This document shows positions 19,475 through 28,288 of a DNA stretch of 64,000 nt, in pieces. The position numbers were made by a program, and so were the translations under genes. Numbering within the stretch: position 1 is the first letter of the stretch; each line of letters begins with the position of its first letter. The notes beneath the pieces are model-generated. The model saw only the letters and a list, made by a program, of their open reading frames with translations. It had not been told where the DNA came from and searched no databases. The DNA comes from Brucella sp. 21LCYQ03 (lineage in GTDB: Bacteria; Pseudomonadota; Alphaproteobacteria; Rhizobiales; Rhizobiaceae). The DNA lies in the NCBI RefSeq assembly GCF_023554105.1, contig NZ_JAMJWE010000003.1, forward strand, positions 248,001-312,000. Direction: 5' to 3'.

Positions 19475-20938
19475 ATGGCCGACATCTACGACGTTATTAT
19501 CATCGGATCGGGACCGGGCGGTTATGTCACCGCTATCCGCGCAGCGCAGCTCGGCCTCAAGACAGCCATTGTCGAGCGTGAGCATCTGGGCGGCATTTGC
19601 CTCAACTGGGGCTGCATTCCGACCAAGGCGCTGCTGCGTTCGGCGGAAGTGCTGCATCTGGGCGAACATGCCAAGGATTACGGCCTTAAACTCGAAGGTT
19701 CGATCTCAGCTGATGTGGATGCGGTTGTTGCGCGTTCACGTGGCGTGTCGGCACGGCTGAATGGCGGCGTTGCCTACCTGATGAAGAAGAATAAGATCGA
19801 CGTGATCTGGGGCGAAGCCAAGCTCGTTAAAGGCGCATCCGGCAATACGCCTGCGGAGATTTCGGTCGGTAAATCGTCGAAGCAGCCAATGCTGCCGCAG
19901 AATCCAGTGCCGAAGGGTGTTCTGGGTGAGGGCAGCTACAAGGCCAAGCATGTGATCGTTGCGACCGGCGCGCGTCCGCGTTCGCTGCCGGGCATTGAGC
20001 CGGATGGCAAGCTGATCTGGACCTATTTCGAAGCTATGGTTCCACAGGCGCTGCCAAAGTCGATGGTTGTCATGGGCTCCGGCGCTATCGGTATTGAATT
20101 TGCATCCTTCTACAATGCCATGGGCGTTGATGTGACGGTTGTTGAGCTGATGCCAAACATCATGCCGGTTGAAGATGTGGAAATTTCCACTTTCGCTCGC
20201 AAACGTCTGGAAAAGCTCGGCCTCAAGATTATCACCGAAGCCAAGGTTACCAAGGTTGAGAAGGGCACGGACTCTGTCACTGCTCACATTGAAACCAAGG
20301 ACGGCAAGGTTGAAAAGCTGACCGTTGATCGTCTGATTTCGGCTGTTGGCGTTCAGGGCAACATTGAAAATCTCGGTCTTGAAGCGATTGGCGTGAAGAC
20401 AGACCGCGGCTGCGTTGTCATCGACGGCTATGGCAAGACCAATGTTGAAGGCATTTATGCCATTGGTGACGTTGCTGGTCCTCCGATGTTGGCTCATAAG
20501 GCTGAGCATGAAGGCACGATCTGCGTTGAAAAGATCGCCGGTCTGCCAAATGTCCATTCGCTCGATAAGGGCATGATCCCGGGCTGCACTTACTGCAATC
20601 CACAGGTGGCATCTGTCGGCTTGACCGAAGCCAAGGCTAAGGAACAGGGCTTTGACATTCGTGTTGGTCGCTATTCCTTCTCGGCAAATGGTAAGGCTAT
20701 TGCGCTTGGTGAAGATCAGGGTCTGGTCAAGACGATCTTTGACAGGAAGACAGGACAGTTGCTCGGCGCACACATGGTTGGCGCAGAAGTCACCGAACTT
20801 ATTCAGGGCTTTGTCGTTGCGATGAACCTTGAAACGACTGAAGAAGAACTGATGCACTCGGTCTTCCCGCATCCGACCCTTTCCGAAATGATGAAGGAAA
20901 GCGTTCTGGATGCCTACGGCCGCGTGCTGAACGCATAA
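19475..20938 (+). CDS. lpdA: Dihydrolipoyl dehydrogenase (E3)
   Basis: E3 reoxidises dihydrolipoamide with NAD+. The 487-residue flavoprotein begins with the FAD-binding GSGPGGYVTAIRAAQLG (11-27) and the redox-active disulfide C42/C47 in GGICLNWGCIPTK. It then shows the NAD-binding VMGSGAIGIEFASFY, the second FAD motif IYAIGDVAGPPMLAHKA and the catalytic FPHPTLSE near the C-terminus. An insertion of about 20 residues near 130-155 (SSKQPMLPQNPVPKG) is typical of the PDH-linked form. RBS AAGGGCAGG. Confidence 0.97.
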   Translation: MADIYDVIIIGSGPGGYVTAIRAAQLGLKTAIVEREHLGGICLNWGCIPTKALLRSAEVLHLGEHAKDYGLKLEGSISADVDAVVARSRGVSARLNGGVAYLMKKNKIDVIWGEAKLVKGASGNTPAEISVGKSSKQPMLPQNPVPKGVLGEGSYKAKHVIVATGARPRSLPGIEPDGKLIWTYFEAMVPQALPKSMVVMGSGAIGIEFASFYNAMGVDVTVVELMPNIMPVEDVEISTFARKRLEKLGLKIITEAKVTKVEKGTDSVTAHIETKDGKVEKLTVDRLISAVGVQGNIENLGLEAIGVKTDRGCVVIDGYGKTNVEGIYAIGDVAGPPMLAHKAEHEGTICVEKIAGLPNVHSLDKGMIPGCTYCNPQVASVGLTEAKAKEQGFDIRVGRYSFSANGKAIALGEDQGLVKTIFDRKTGQLLGAHMVGAEVTELIQGFVVAMNLETTEEELMHSVFPHPTLSEMMKESVLDAYGRVLNA

Positions 20939-20972
20939 CAAAGAGGTAGTCACATTCCGCTGATCGATAATG

Positions 20973-21009
20973 GAGGGCCATGGCGGCGCGCCGCATGGCC
21001 CATGATTAA
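20973..21009 (+). promoter_or_regulatory. Hairpin with a 9-codon upstream ORF
   Basis: A GGAGG ribosome site at 20972-20976 serves an ATG at 20980 that opens a 9-codon frame (MAARRMAHD) ending in TAA at 21007-21009. It lies in a strong near-perfect hairpin (20976-21000, arms ending GGCC/GGCC with one bulged G). The stop codon overlaps the next gene's beginning (ATG 21002), suggesting translational coupling. Confidence 0.4.
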
Positions 21010-21217
21010 ATGGTGTACCGTTGGCGGTCTTGCGCTCGGCTTTATTGCGGGGAGCTTGAGTTTAGTCGGCGGTAATACCATATCGGTCAATGGGATGGCG
21101 ATTGCTGGCTGGTATGGTGTCTGGACACTGGCTTTTGCCCTTGGATTTGGCGGGCTGTTATTCGGCCTTATCTGGGCACTGGTTTTCAAGGCATTAGGAA
21201 TGGCGGCGAGACGGTAA
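21002..21217 (+). CDS. Small membrane protein, two TM helices, unknown function
   Basis: The 71-residue protein has two hydrophobic helices (about 5-24 and 36-63) with glycines throughout and a basic end (ALGMAARR), so it should sit in the inner membrane. I do not recognise a family. It lies between lpdA and lipA on the same strand and could be part of that transcription unit. Its ATG has no ribosome site of its own, since a strong hairpin comes immediately before it. Translation may depend on the tiny upstream frame at 20980. Confidence 0.7.
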   Translation: MIKWCTVGGLALGFIAGSLSLVGGNTISVNGMAIAGWYGVWTLAFALGFGGLLFGLIWALVFKALGMAARR

Positions 21218-21342
21218 GCCGCAGCATATTGACGATGTCTTTGGGCGTGCCAAGTTGACAGGTTACAGACCAGAGATTACGAACCGGACCCAATTTAGAA
21301 GTGTTTCAAGTTTGTGAAAACTTCGGATAGGCAGGAAACAGC

Positions 21343-22305
21343 ATGGTTACAGTTCTCGACACGGTGAACCAGAGACGTCTTCGTCATCCGGAGAAGGCAC
21401 ATCGCCCGGACAATGAAATCCTGAAAAAGCCGGAGTGGATCCGCGTCAAGGCTCCTGTTTCGCGTGGCTATAATGAAACGCGTGAGATCGTCCGCTCGAA
21501 CAAGCTTGTTACCGTTTGCGAAGAAGCTGGCTGCCCGAATATTGGCGAGTGCTGGGAAAAGAAGCACGCGACCTTCATGATTATGGGTGAAATCTGCACC
21601 CGCGCCTGCGCTTTCTGTAATGTTTCGACCGGCATTCCGAAAGCTCTTGATCCGAATGAGCCGGAAAGTGTTGCACGCGCTATCAAGCAGATGGGCCTGA
21701 CCCACGTTGTCATTACCTCTGTTGATCGTGATGATCTCGCCGATGGTGGCGCACAGCATTTTGCTGATGTTATTCGCGCCATCCGTGAAGCAACACCAAA
21801 GACGACGATTGAAATTCTCACGCCAGACTTCCTTCGCAAGGAAGGTGCGCTTGAGATCGTCGTTAAGGCTCGCCCAGACGTGTTCAATCACAATCTGGAA
21901 ACGGTTCCGTCGAAATATCTCAAGGTTCGTCCGGGCGCTCGTTATTTCCATTCGATCCGCCTGTTGCAGCGTGTGAAGGAACTCGACCCGACAATCTTCA
22001 CGAAATCCGGCATCATGGTTGGTCTCGGCGAAGAGCGGAATGAAATTTTGCAGCTGATGGACGACCTTCGTTCGGCTGACGTGGATTTCATGACCATCGG
22101 TCAATATCTCCAACCAACCCGCAAGCACCATCCGGTTGTCCGTTTTGTCACGCCAGACGAATTCAAGTCGTTTGAGACAATAGGTCGTACGAAGGGCTTT
22201 GCTCTGGTTGCATCCAGCCCGCTGACGCGTTCATCGCATCATGCCGGTGATGATTTTGCAAAGCTTAAGGCTGCGCGTGAAGCGCAGGTCGCAGCACAGG
22301 CTTAA
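21343..22305 (+). CDS. lipA: Lipoyl synthase
   Basis: LipA inserts two sulfur atoms into protein-bound octanoyl groups, making the lipoyl cofactor used by PdhB and PdhC just upstream. The 320-residue radical-SAM enzyme shows the auxiliary cluster cysteines C59, C64 and C70 ([14 protein letters not shown]) and the radical-SAM triad C85, C89 and C92 (CTRACAFC). It also has the C-terminal [10 protein letters not shown] holding the catalytic serine. RBS GGCAGGAAACAGC. It is followed after 6 bp by the START-domain gene. Confidence 0.98.
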   Translation: MVTVLDTVNQRRLRHPEKAHRPDNEILKKPEWIRVKAPVSRGYNETREIVRSNKLVTVCEEAGCPNIGECWEKKHATFMIMGEICTRACAFCNVSTGIPKALDPNEPESVARAIKQMGLTHVVITSVDRDDLADGGAQHFADVIRAIREATPKTTIEILTPDFLRKEGALEIVVKARPDVFNHNLETVPSKYLKVRPGARYFHSIRLLQRVKELDPTIFTKSGIMVGLGEERNEILQLMDDLRSADVDFMTIGQYLQPTRKHHPVVRFVTPDEFKSFETIGRTKGFALVASSPLTRSSHHAGDDFAKLKAAREAQVAAQA

Positions 22306-22311
22306 ATTCGC

Positions 22312-22767
22312 ATGCCGCAATTTACCAATGTCAGACGCGTTCATCACAGGGCAGACCAGATGTTTGCTCTGGTATCGGATGTGGAAAAATATCCGCAATT
22401 CCTGCCGATGTGCGAAGCACTCTCGATCCGCTCGCGTAAGGAACGGGACGGAAAGACACTGCTAATCGCTGATATGACGGTTGGCTATAAGTTGATCCGC
22501 GAGACATTCACCAGCCAGGTGCTTCTGAAGCCAGAAGAAAACGTCATCGACGTGAAATATGTCGATGGTCCATTCCGCTATCTCGACAATCGCTGGACTT
22601 TCAAGCCGGTTAACGATGGTTATGAATGCGATGTCGAGTTTTTCATCGATTATGAATTCAAGAGCAAAATGCTTGGAATGCTGATGGGGTCGATGTTTGA
22701 CCTTGCTTTCCGAAAATTCTCGGAAGCCTTTGAAAAGCGCGCTGACGAGACTTATGGCATCGCTTAA
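22312..22767 (+). CDS. COQ10/RatA-type START-domain protein (ubiquinone-binding)
   Basis: The 151-residue product covers a single polyketide-cyclase/START fold: FTNVRRVHHRADQMFALVSDVEKYPQFLPMCEAL (location only, residues 3-36), VDGPFRYLDNRWTF and CDVEFFIDYEFKSKMLGMLMG. Close relatives are COQ10 of mitochondria, a ubiquinone chaperone, and RatA of enterobacteria, often annotated as a toxin. The COQ10 role is more likely in an alphaproteobacterium; this is inferred. It starts 6 bp after lipA with no clear ribosome site, so it is probably coupled. Its end overlaps cinA by 4 bp, tail to tail. Confidence 0.9.
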   Translation: MPQFTNVRRVHHRADQMFALVSDVEKYPQFLPMCEALSIRSRKERDGKTLLIADMTVGYKLIRETFTSQVLLKPEENVIDVKYVDGPFRYLDNRWTFKPVNDGYECDVEFFIDYEFKSKMLGMLMGSMFDLAFRKFSEAFEKRADETYGIA

Positions 22768-23258
22768 TCGAGGCTAAGTGCTTCAAGAACCAGTGCTAAT
22801 GCCGAGAGCACAGTCTCATGGCGTATTTCTTCACGGGACTTTTCTCCAAAGCGGCATTCTCTGTGCATCGTGGCAAAACCTTTGCGCGCGCTCGCAATAT
22901 GCACAAGGCCGACTGGCTTTTCCGCTGATCCGCCGCCGGGGCCGGCAATCCCTGTCACGGCAATGCTGATACCTGCACGTGAGCTGGCAAGTGCACCTTC
23001 TGCCATGGCGATTGCCACTTCCTTGGAAACCGCACCCACTTGGCTGATCAGCTCCATCGGCACGCCGATCATCGCGTTCTTGGCTTCATTCGAATAGGTG
23101 ACAAAACCGCGGTCCACTACATCGGAAGAACCAGCAATATCGGTGAGTGCCCCCGCGATCAGCCCGCCTGTACAGGATTCTGCCGTCACAATCATGATGC
23201 CCTGTTTGCGGCATGCATTCAGGACGTCGATGGCTTGAGCTTCGGCAACAAGTGTCAT
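22764..23258 (-). CDS. cinA: CinA C-terminal family protein (nicotinamide-nucleotide amidase)
   Basis: The 164-residue protein has only the CinA C-terminal domain (PncC type), which deamidates NMN to NaMN in NAD recycling. Motifs are [33 protein letters not shown] and [23 protein letters not shown]. Its ATG overlaps the ispDF stop codon (ATGA at 23255-23258), so the two are translationally coupled. Confidence 0.92.
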   Translation of the reverse strand: MTLVAEAQAIDVLNACRKQGIMIVTAESCTGGLIAGALTDIAGSSDVVDRGFVTYSNEAKNAMIGVPMELISQVGAVSKEVAIAMAEGALASSRAGISIAVTGIAGPGGGSAEKPVGLVHIASARKGFATMHRECRFGEKSREEIRHETVLSALALVLEALSLD

Positions 23259-24466
23259 TCAGGAACCTCACCGGGATAGATCACGGTTGCAGTCACAATA
23301 GCAGCAATACCTTCACCACGGCCAACAAAGCCCATTTTTTCATTGGTGGTAGCTTTGACAGAAACACGGTCCTGCGAAATACCCAGCATATTGGCCATAG
23401 CTCCTGTCATTGCCGGGCGGTGCGGGCCAATCTTTGGCTCTTCCGCAATGATCGTCACATCCGCATTGGCGATACGGCCACCGGCTTCGCGCACTATCTT
23501 GACTGCATGCTCAACGAAGATATGCGATGCAGCACCCTTCCATTGCGGATCGGATGGCGGGAAGTGCGTGCCAATATCGCCTGCGCCGCGTGTGGCAAGC
23601 AATGCATCGGTCAGTGCGTGGAGAGCCACGTCAGCATCTGAATGACCGTTGAGCTTTTTATTATGCGGAATGGCGACGCCGCAAAGCGTAACATGATCAC
23701 CCGGCTCGAAACTGTGAACGTCATAGCCATTGCCGGTGCGAATATCTGGAAAGGAAGTCATGCGATGCCTCAAACGTTTGTCGGCCATTTCGATATCTTT
23801 GGCCCATGTCAGTTTGGTATTGTCTGCCGAACCTTCGATGATTTGCACTGCAAGTCCATAGGCTTCTGCAATCGACGCATCATCGGTGAAATCCGAGCGT
23901 CCGCTGAGATATGCTTTTTCGTGTGCATCGAGGATTGGTGCGAAAGGAAAGGCCTGCGGTGTTTGCGCTGCAAAAAGACCAGCGCGCGGGACCGTCATTT
24001 TGACTGTGCCGTCGCTTGCTGACTGTTTCAGCGTGTCGGACACGGCGAGCGCTGGGAGTACGCCTTCCTGCGGTGTCAGATTGTCGAATATGCGGGCAAG
24101 CAGTTCCTGCTCGATAAATGGGCGCACGCCATCATGGATAAGCACATAGTCAGGAGCGTCTTTGTTGAGCGCCAGCAATCCAAGTCGGGTGGATTCCTGC
24201 CGTGTCGGGCCGCCGGTGACGATGCGCACATTTTCATAATGGTCGGTAATGGCCTTATCGTATAGCACTGTATCATCGGCATGGATGACAACGATAATTT
24301 CAACAATCTCAGGACACTGCGCAAAAGCCCTCAGCGTGCGTGAAAGCACGGCTTCGCCGCCGATCCGCCGATATTGCTTCGGACCTTCGGTGCTTTGTCC
24401 TGCACGTTCGCCACGTCCTGCGGCTACGATGACTGCTGCTGCCCGTAAAATATCGGTCGCCTTCAT
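23255..24466 (-). CDS. ispDF: Bifunctional IspD/IspF enzyme of the MEP isoprenoid pathway
   Basis: This 403-residue fusion joins IspD (residues 1-about 235; [34 protein letters not shown]), which makes CDP-methylerythritol, with IspF (about 243-403; [55 protein letters not shown]), which makes the cyclodiphosphate. The fused form is typical of alphaproteobacteria. The start follows a poor ribosome site. It is divergent from dusB across about 120-160 bp. Confidence 0.97.
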   Translation of the reverse strand: MKATDILRAAAVIVAAGRGERAGQSTEGPKQYRRIGGEAVLSRTLRAFAQCPEIVEIIVVIHADDTVLYDKAITDHYENVRIVTGGPTRQESTRLGLLALNKDAPDYVLIHDGVRPFIEQELLARIFDNLTPQEGVLPALAVSDTLKQSASDGTVKMTVPRAGLFAAQTPQAFPFAPILDAHEKAYLSGRSDFTDDASIAEAYGLAVQIIEGSADNTKLTWAKDIEMADKRLRHRMTSFPDIRTGNGYDVHSFEPGDHVTLCGVAIPHNKKLNGHSDADVALHALTDALLATRGAGDIGTHFPPSDPQWKGAASHIFVEHAVKIVREAGGRIANADVTIIAEEPKIGPHRPAMTGAMANMLGISQDRVSVKATTNEKMGFVGRGEGIAAIVTATVIYPGEVPE

Positions 24467-24624
24467 AAGAGATTCAAATTGCTATTTGCCGAATAACGCC
24501 TTGCGTAAATAATTGCCATACCGCAATCAATTTATCATTATCCGCACGTGCTTTTCCTTGCGTTCACCGCATCAAATGATTAAACTGTGTGCTAATTGCA
24601 TCATGCACATCAAATGAGCATCTT

Positions 24625-25620
24625 TTGGTCGCCAATCTTGAACAGCCTTTAAGCATAAGCAACGTGGTCGTTCCTAACCGCGTTTTTCTAGCTCCTATGT
24701 CGGGTGTTTCCGATCTTCCATTTCGCAAGCGCGCTGCCGAAGCGGGCGCTGGTATGGTTGTTTCTGAAATGGTTGCGAGTGCCGAGCTTTGCAATCGTCA
24801 TAAGGAAAGCATGTTGCGCCTGTCCGGCGAGGGGCTTGGCACGCATGTCGTGCAGCTTGCAGGCCGCGAAGCGCACTGGATGGGCGAAGCTGCCATTATT
24901 GCCGAAGGCGAAGGTACCGATATTATCGACATCAATATGGGTTGTCCTGCAAAGAAGGTGACGGGCGGCTATTCCGGTTCAGCGCTTATGCGCGATCTTG
25001 ATCATGCGATGACTTTAGTTGAGGCAACGGTAAATGCTGTCAAAGTTCCGGTTACGCTGAAAATGCGTCTCGGCTGGGATGAAAACAGCATTAATGCGCC
25101 GGAACTTGCAAAGCGTGCCGAAGATGCGGGCATTGCGATGGTGACGGTTCATGGACGCACACGCTGCCAGTTTTATGAAGGCACAGCCGACTGGGACGCC
25201 ATTCATGCGGTGCGTGATGTTGTGAAAATCCCACTGGTTGCCAATGGTGATGTGTCGTCACGCGAGGATTCGGAAGAATTGTTGCGCCGCTCTGGTGCTG
25301 ACGCCGTGATGGTTGGCCGCGCTTCCTATGGTCAGCCCTGGCTTGCGGGCTTGATTGCAGGCAGTGATTTCGCACCGCGAACAGCTGATCGCATTCTTTC
25401 TTATATTATAAGACATTACGAAGATATGCTCGACCATTATGGCAGCAAGACGGGTATCCGCCATTCGAGAAAACATCTCGGCTGGTATCTGGATCGCCAT
25501 GCGGGTGAAGCATTCTCTCAGGCAGATAAGGCTGAAATCATGACGCTCACTGATCCTGAAGCGGTTATCGCGGCGCTAACCCGCGTTTTTCTGCGTGATG
25601 CAGACAGAAAGGTCGCATGA
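24625..25620 (+). CDS. dusB: tRNA-dihydrouridine synthase (DusB/NifR3)
   Basis: DusB reduces uridines in tRNA with FMN and NADPH. The product is 331 residues from the TTG at 24625 or 343 from the GTG at 24589. I prefer the shorter form because the family N-terminus begins near [20 protein letters not shown]. Motifs include [14 protein letters not shown], the active cysteine in [20 protein letters not shown], and [19 protein letters not shown]. Its old name nifR3 comes from its place at the head of the ntrBC operon, exactly as here; it overlaps ntrB by 4 bp. Confidence 0.95.
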   Translation: MVANLEQPLSISNVVVPNRVFLAPMSGVSDLPFRKRAAEAGAGMVVSEMVASAELCNRHKESMLRLSGEGLGTHVVQLAGREAHWMGEAAIIAEGEGTDIIDINMGCPAKKVTGGYSGSALMRDLDHAMTLVEATVNAVKVPVTLKMRLGWDENSINAPELAKRAEDAGIAMVTVHGRTRCQFYEGTADWDAIHAVRDVVKIPLVANGDVSSREDSEELLRRSGADAVMVGRASYGQPWLAGLIAGSDFAPRTADRILSYIIRHYEDMLDHYGSKTGIRHSRKHLGWYLDRHAGEAFSQADKAEIMTLTDPEAVIAALTRVFLRDADRKVA

Positions 25621-26747
25621 TGGGCGGTAGAGGTGAAGCGAACGGCATTCCAGCAATCATACTGGATGCGATCAATCAGCCTGTGATTATGGTGAGTGCC
25701 GACAATCACATCGTTTACGCCAATATGGATGCTGAACAGTTTTTCCGCTCTGGCTCGTCTATTCTGGCGCGCAATCGTCTTGAATCGTTTCTGCCTTTTG
25801 GCAGTCCATTGCTGGCTCTTGTCGATCAGGTCCGCACGGCTCAGGTCCCGGTTAATGAATATCGCGTTGATATTTCGTCGCCTAAGATTGGTGCCGAACG
25901 CATTGTCGATCTTTATGTGGCACCTGTTATCGAAACGCCGGGCGCTGTGGTTATTCTGTTTAAGGAAAAGACCATGGCGGAGAAGATCGACCGCCAGATG
26001 ACCCATCGCGGCGCTGCTCGCTCGGTTACGGGGCTTGCTTCGATGCTTGCGCATGAAATCAAGAACCCGCTTTCAGGCATTCGCGGTGCCGCCCAATTGC
26101 TCGAACAGGTGGTTGGCGATGAAGATCGTGCATTGGCACGGCTGATCACTGATGAAACTGATCGGATTGTGAAGCTCGTTGATCGCATGGAAGTATTTTC
26201 CGATGAGCGTCCCATCGAGCGCACAGCGGTCAATATTTATTCGGTACTTGATCATGTGAAGACATTGGCGCGCAACGGTTTTGCGCGGAATATCCGCTTT
26301 GTTGAGGAATACGACCCATCGCTACCGCCGGTTTATGCCAATCGCGATCAGCTTGTGCAGGTTTTCCTTAATCTGGTGAAGAATGCTGCCGAAGCGATCG
26401 GTGACCGTGAGGGTGCCGAGATAACGCTATCAACCGCTTATCGTCCGGGTATCCGCTTACAGGTTCCAGGTGCAAGCGACCGCGTGGCTCTGCCACTGGA
26501 ATTCTGCGTGCATGATAATGGTCCGGGAGTACCGGAGGATATGCTGCCGCATTTGTTTGATCCGTTTGTGACGACCAAGACCAATGGATCTGGTCTGGGA
26601 CTGGCACTGGTTGCCAAGATTATTGGTGATCATGGCGGCGTGATTGAGTGCGACAGCCACCCATCGCGCACCACATTCCGCATTTTGATGCCGCAGTGGA
26701 AGAGTTCAGCTGAAAATATGTCTGCAAAGACAGGAGATAACGCATGA
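25617..26747 (+). CDS. ntrB: Nitrogen regulation sensor kinase NtrB
   Basis: NtrB is a soluble histidine kinase that senses nitrogen status through PII protein and phosphorylates NtrC. The 376-residue product has an N-terminal PAS domain (about 10-120), the phospho-acceptor H146 in [11 protein letters not shown], and an HATPase domain with [22 protein letters not shown] and [20 protein letters not shown]. The start overlaps dusB (ATGA) and the end overlaps ntrC (ATGA), so dusB-ntrB-ntrC is one tightly coupled operon. Confidence 0.97.
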   Translation: MMGGRGEANGIPAIILDAINQPVIMVSADNHIVYANMDAEQFFRSGSSILARNRLESFLPFGSPLLALVDQVRTAQVPVNEYRVDISSPKIGAERIVDLYVAPVIETPGAVVILFKEKTMAEKIDRQMTHRGAARSVTGLASMLAHEIKNPLSGIRGAAQLLEQVVGDEDRALARLITDETDRIVKLVDRMEVFSDERPIERTAVNIYSVLDHVKTLARNGFARNIRFVEEYDPSLPPVYANRDQLVQVFLNLVKNAAEAIGDREGAEITLSTAYRPGIRLQVPGASDRVALPLEFCVHDNGPGVPEDMLPHLFDPFVTTKTNGSGLGLALVAKIIGDHGGVIECDSHPSRTTFRILMPQWKSSAENMSAKTGDNA

Positions 26748-28213
26748 TTGCCGGACGTCCGACAGGTACGATTCTCGTTGCCGATGATGATGCTGCTATT
26801 CGCACTGTGCTTAATCAGGCATTGTCGCGTGCAGGCTATGATGTGCGGGTTACATCCAATGGTGCATCACTCTGGCGCTGGATAGCTGCCGGCGATGGTG
26901 ATCTGGTGATTACCGACGTTAATATGCCGGATGAGAATGCATTTGATCTGCTTCCCCGTATCAAGAAGATGCGTCCCGATCTGCCAATTGTTGTTATGAG
27001 CGCGCAAAATACGTTTATGACCGCGATCCGCGCTTCGGAAGCCGGTGCTTATGAATATCTGCCAAAGCCGTTTGATCTGACAGAACTGATCAATATTGTT
27101 GGTCGTGCGCTGTCTGAGCCAAAGCATAAGCCCGCTGCGGTTTTGCCGGATGAGCAGGCTGAGAATATGCCGCTGGTCGGTCGTTCGCCTGCGATGCAGG
27201 AAATCTATCGCGTGCTGGCGCGTATGATGCAGACAGACCTCACCATGATGGTCACGGGTGAGTCGGGAACGGGTAAGGAACTCGTAGCGCGCGCACTGCA
27301 TGAATATGGTCGCCGCCGCAAAGGACCGTTCGTCGCCATCAATATGGCCGCTATTCCGCGTGACCTGATTGAATCCGAATTGTTTGGCCATGAAAAAGGT
27401 GCCTTTACCGGCGCACAGAACCGTTCAAGCGGACGCTTTGAGCAAGCCAATGGTGGCACGCTTTTTCTGGATGAAATCGGCGATATGCCGATGGAAGCGC
27501 AGACGCGCTTGTTACGTGTGTTGCAGCAGGGCGAATATATGACGGTCGGTGGACGTACACCGATCAAGACCGATGTGCGGATTGTTGCTGCAACCAATAA
27601 GGATTTGCGCCAGCTCATTGCGCAGGGGCTGTTCCGCGAAGATCTGTATTATCGTCTGAATGTCGTGCCTCTGCGACTGCCGCCGCTTCGCGAACGCAGC
27701 GAAGACGTACCTGATCTGGTTCGACACTTTTTCAAGCGCGCTGCTGAAGAAGGTCTGCCTGAAAAACGTATCACTGCCACGGGCTTTGATATGATGCGTC
27801 GTTATCCATGGCCGGGCAATGTGCGTGAGCTCGAAAACCTTGTGCGCAGGCTTTCAGCACTTTACCCGCAAGACGAGATTTCGCCTGAGATCATCGAAGC
27901 CGAGCTGAAATCTGAGCTTTCAAAGCCCGATGCCCCTGTGGTTGTGACGGGTGATCTCGAAAACATCACCATTTCGCAGGTGGTGGAGCAGAACATGCAG
28001 CGTTATTTCGGCTCGTTCGGTTCTGATCTTCCGCCGCCCGGTCTTTATCATCGCGTTCTGGCAGAACTGGAATATCCGCTCATCCTCGCATGTTTGACAG
28101 CTACGCGCGGCAATCAAATCAAGGCTGCAGAAATTCTGGGCCTTAACCGTAATACGCTGCGTAAGAAGATCAGAGAACTCGGTGTGAATATCTATCGGGG
28201 TGCAAAGCAGTAG
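26744..28213 (+). CDS. ntrC: Nitrogen regulation response regulator NtrC
   Basis: NtrC activates sigma-54 promoters under nitrogen limitation. The 489-residue protein shows a receiver domain with phospho-acceptor D58 ([11 protein letters not shown]). The AAA+ domain has Walker A GESGTGKE, the sigma-54 contact loop GAFTGA and the switch [11 protein letters not shown] Fis-type helix-turn-helix ([20 protein letters not shown]) lies at the C-terminus. The intact GAFTGA loop contrasts with NtrX downstream. Seventy-five bp separate it from ntrY. Confidence 0.97.
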   Translation: MIAGRPTGTILVADDDAAIRTVLNQALSRAGYDVRVTSNGASLWRWIAAGDGDLVITDVNMPDENAFDLLPRIKKMRPDLPIVVMSAQNTFMTAIRASEAGAYEYLPKPFDLTELINIVGRALSEPKHKPAAVLPDEQAENMPLVGRSPAMQEIYRVLARMMQTDLTMMVTGESGTGKELVARALHEYGRRRKGPFVAINMAAIPRDLIESELFGHEKGAFTGAQNRSSGRFEQANGGTLFLDEIGDMPMEAQTRLLRVLQQGEYMTVGGRTPIKTDVRIVAATNKDLRQLIAQGLFREDLYYRLNVVPLRLPPLRERSEDVPDLVRHFFKRAAEEGLPEKRITATGFDMMRRYPWPGNVRELENLVRRLSALYPQDEISPEIIEAELKSELSKPDAPVVVTGDLENITISQVVEQNMQRYFGSFGSDLPPPGLYHRVLAELEYPLILACLTATRGNQIKAAEILGLNRNTLRKKIRELGVNIYRGAKQ

Positions 28214-28288
28214 AAAATGAGCAGAAAGCCGCTCACAGTTTCGCGAAACCCTATTTAAGCTGTAAACAATCGTTGCATTTTCGCCACA

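Noticed and set aside
19736-20953. A 405-codon minus-strand frame opposite lpdA
   Set aside because: Shadow frame; composition and lack of motifs argue against it.
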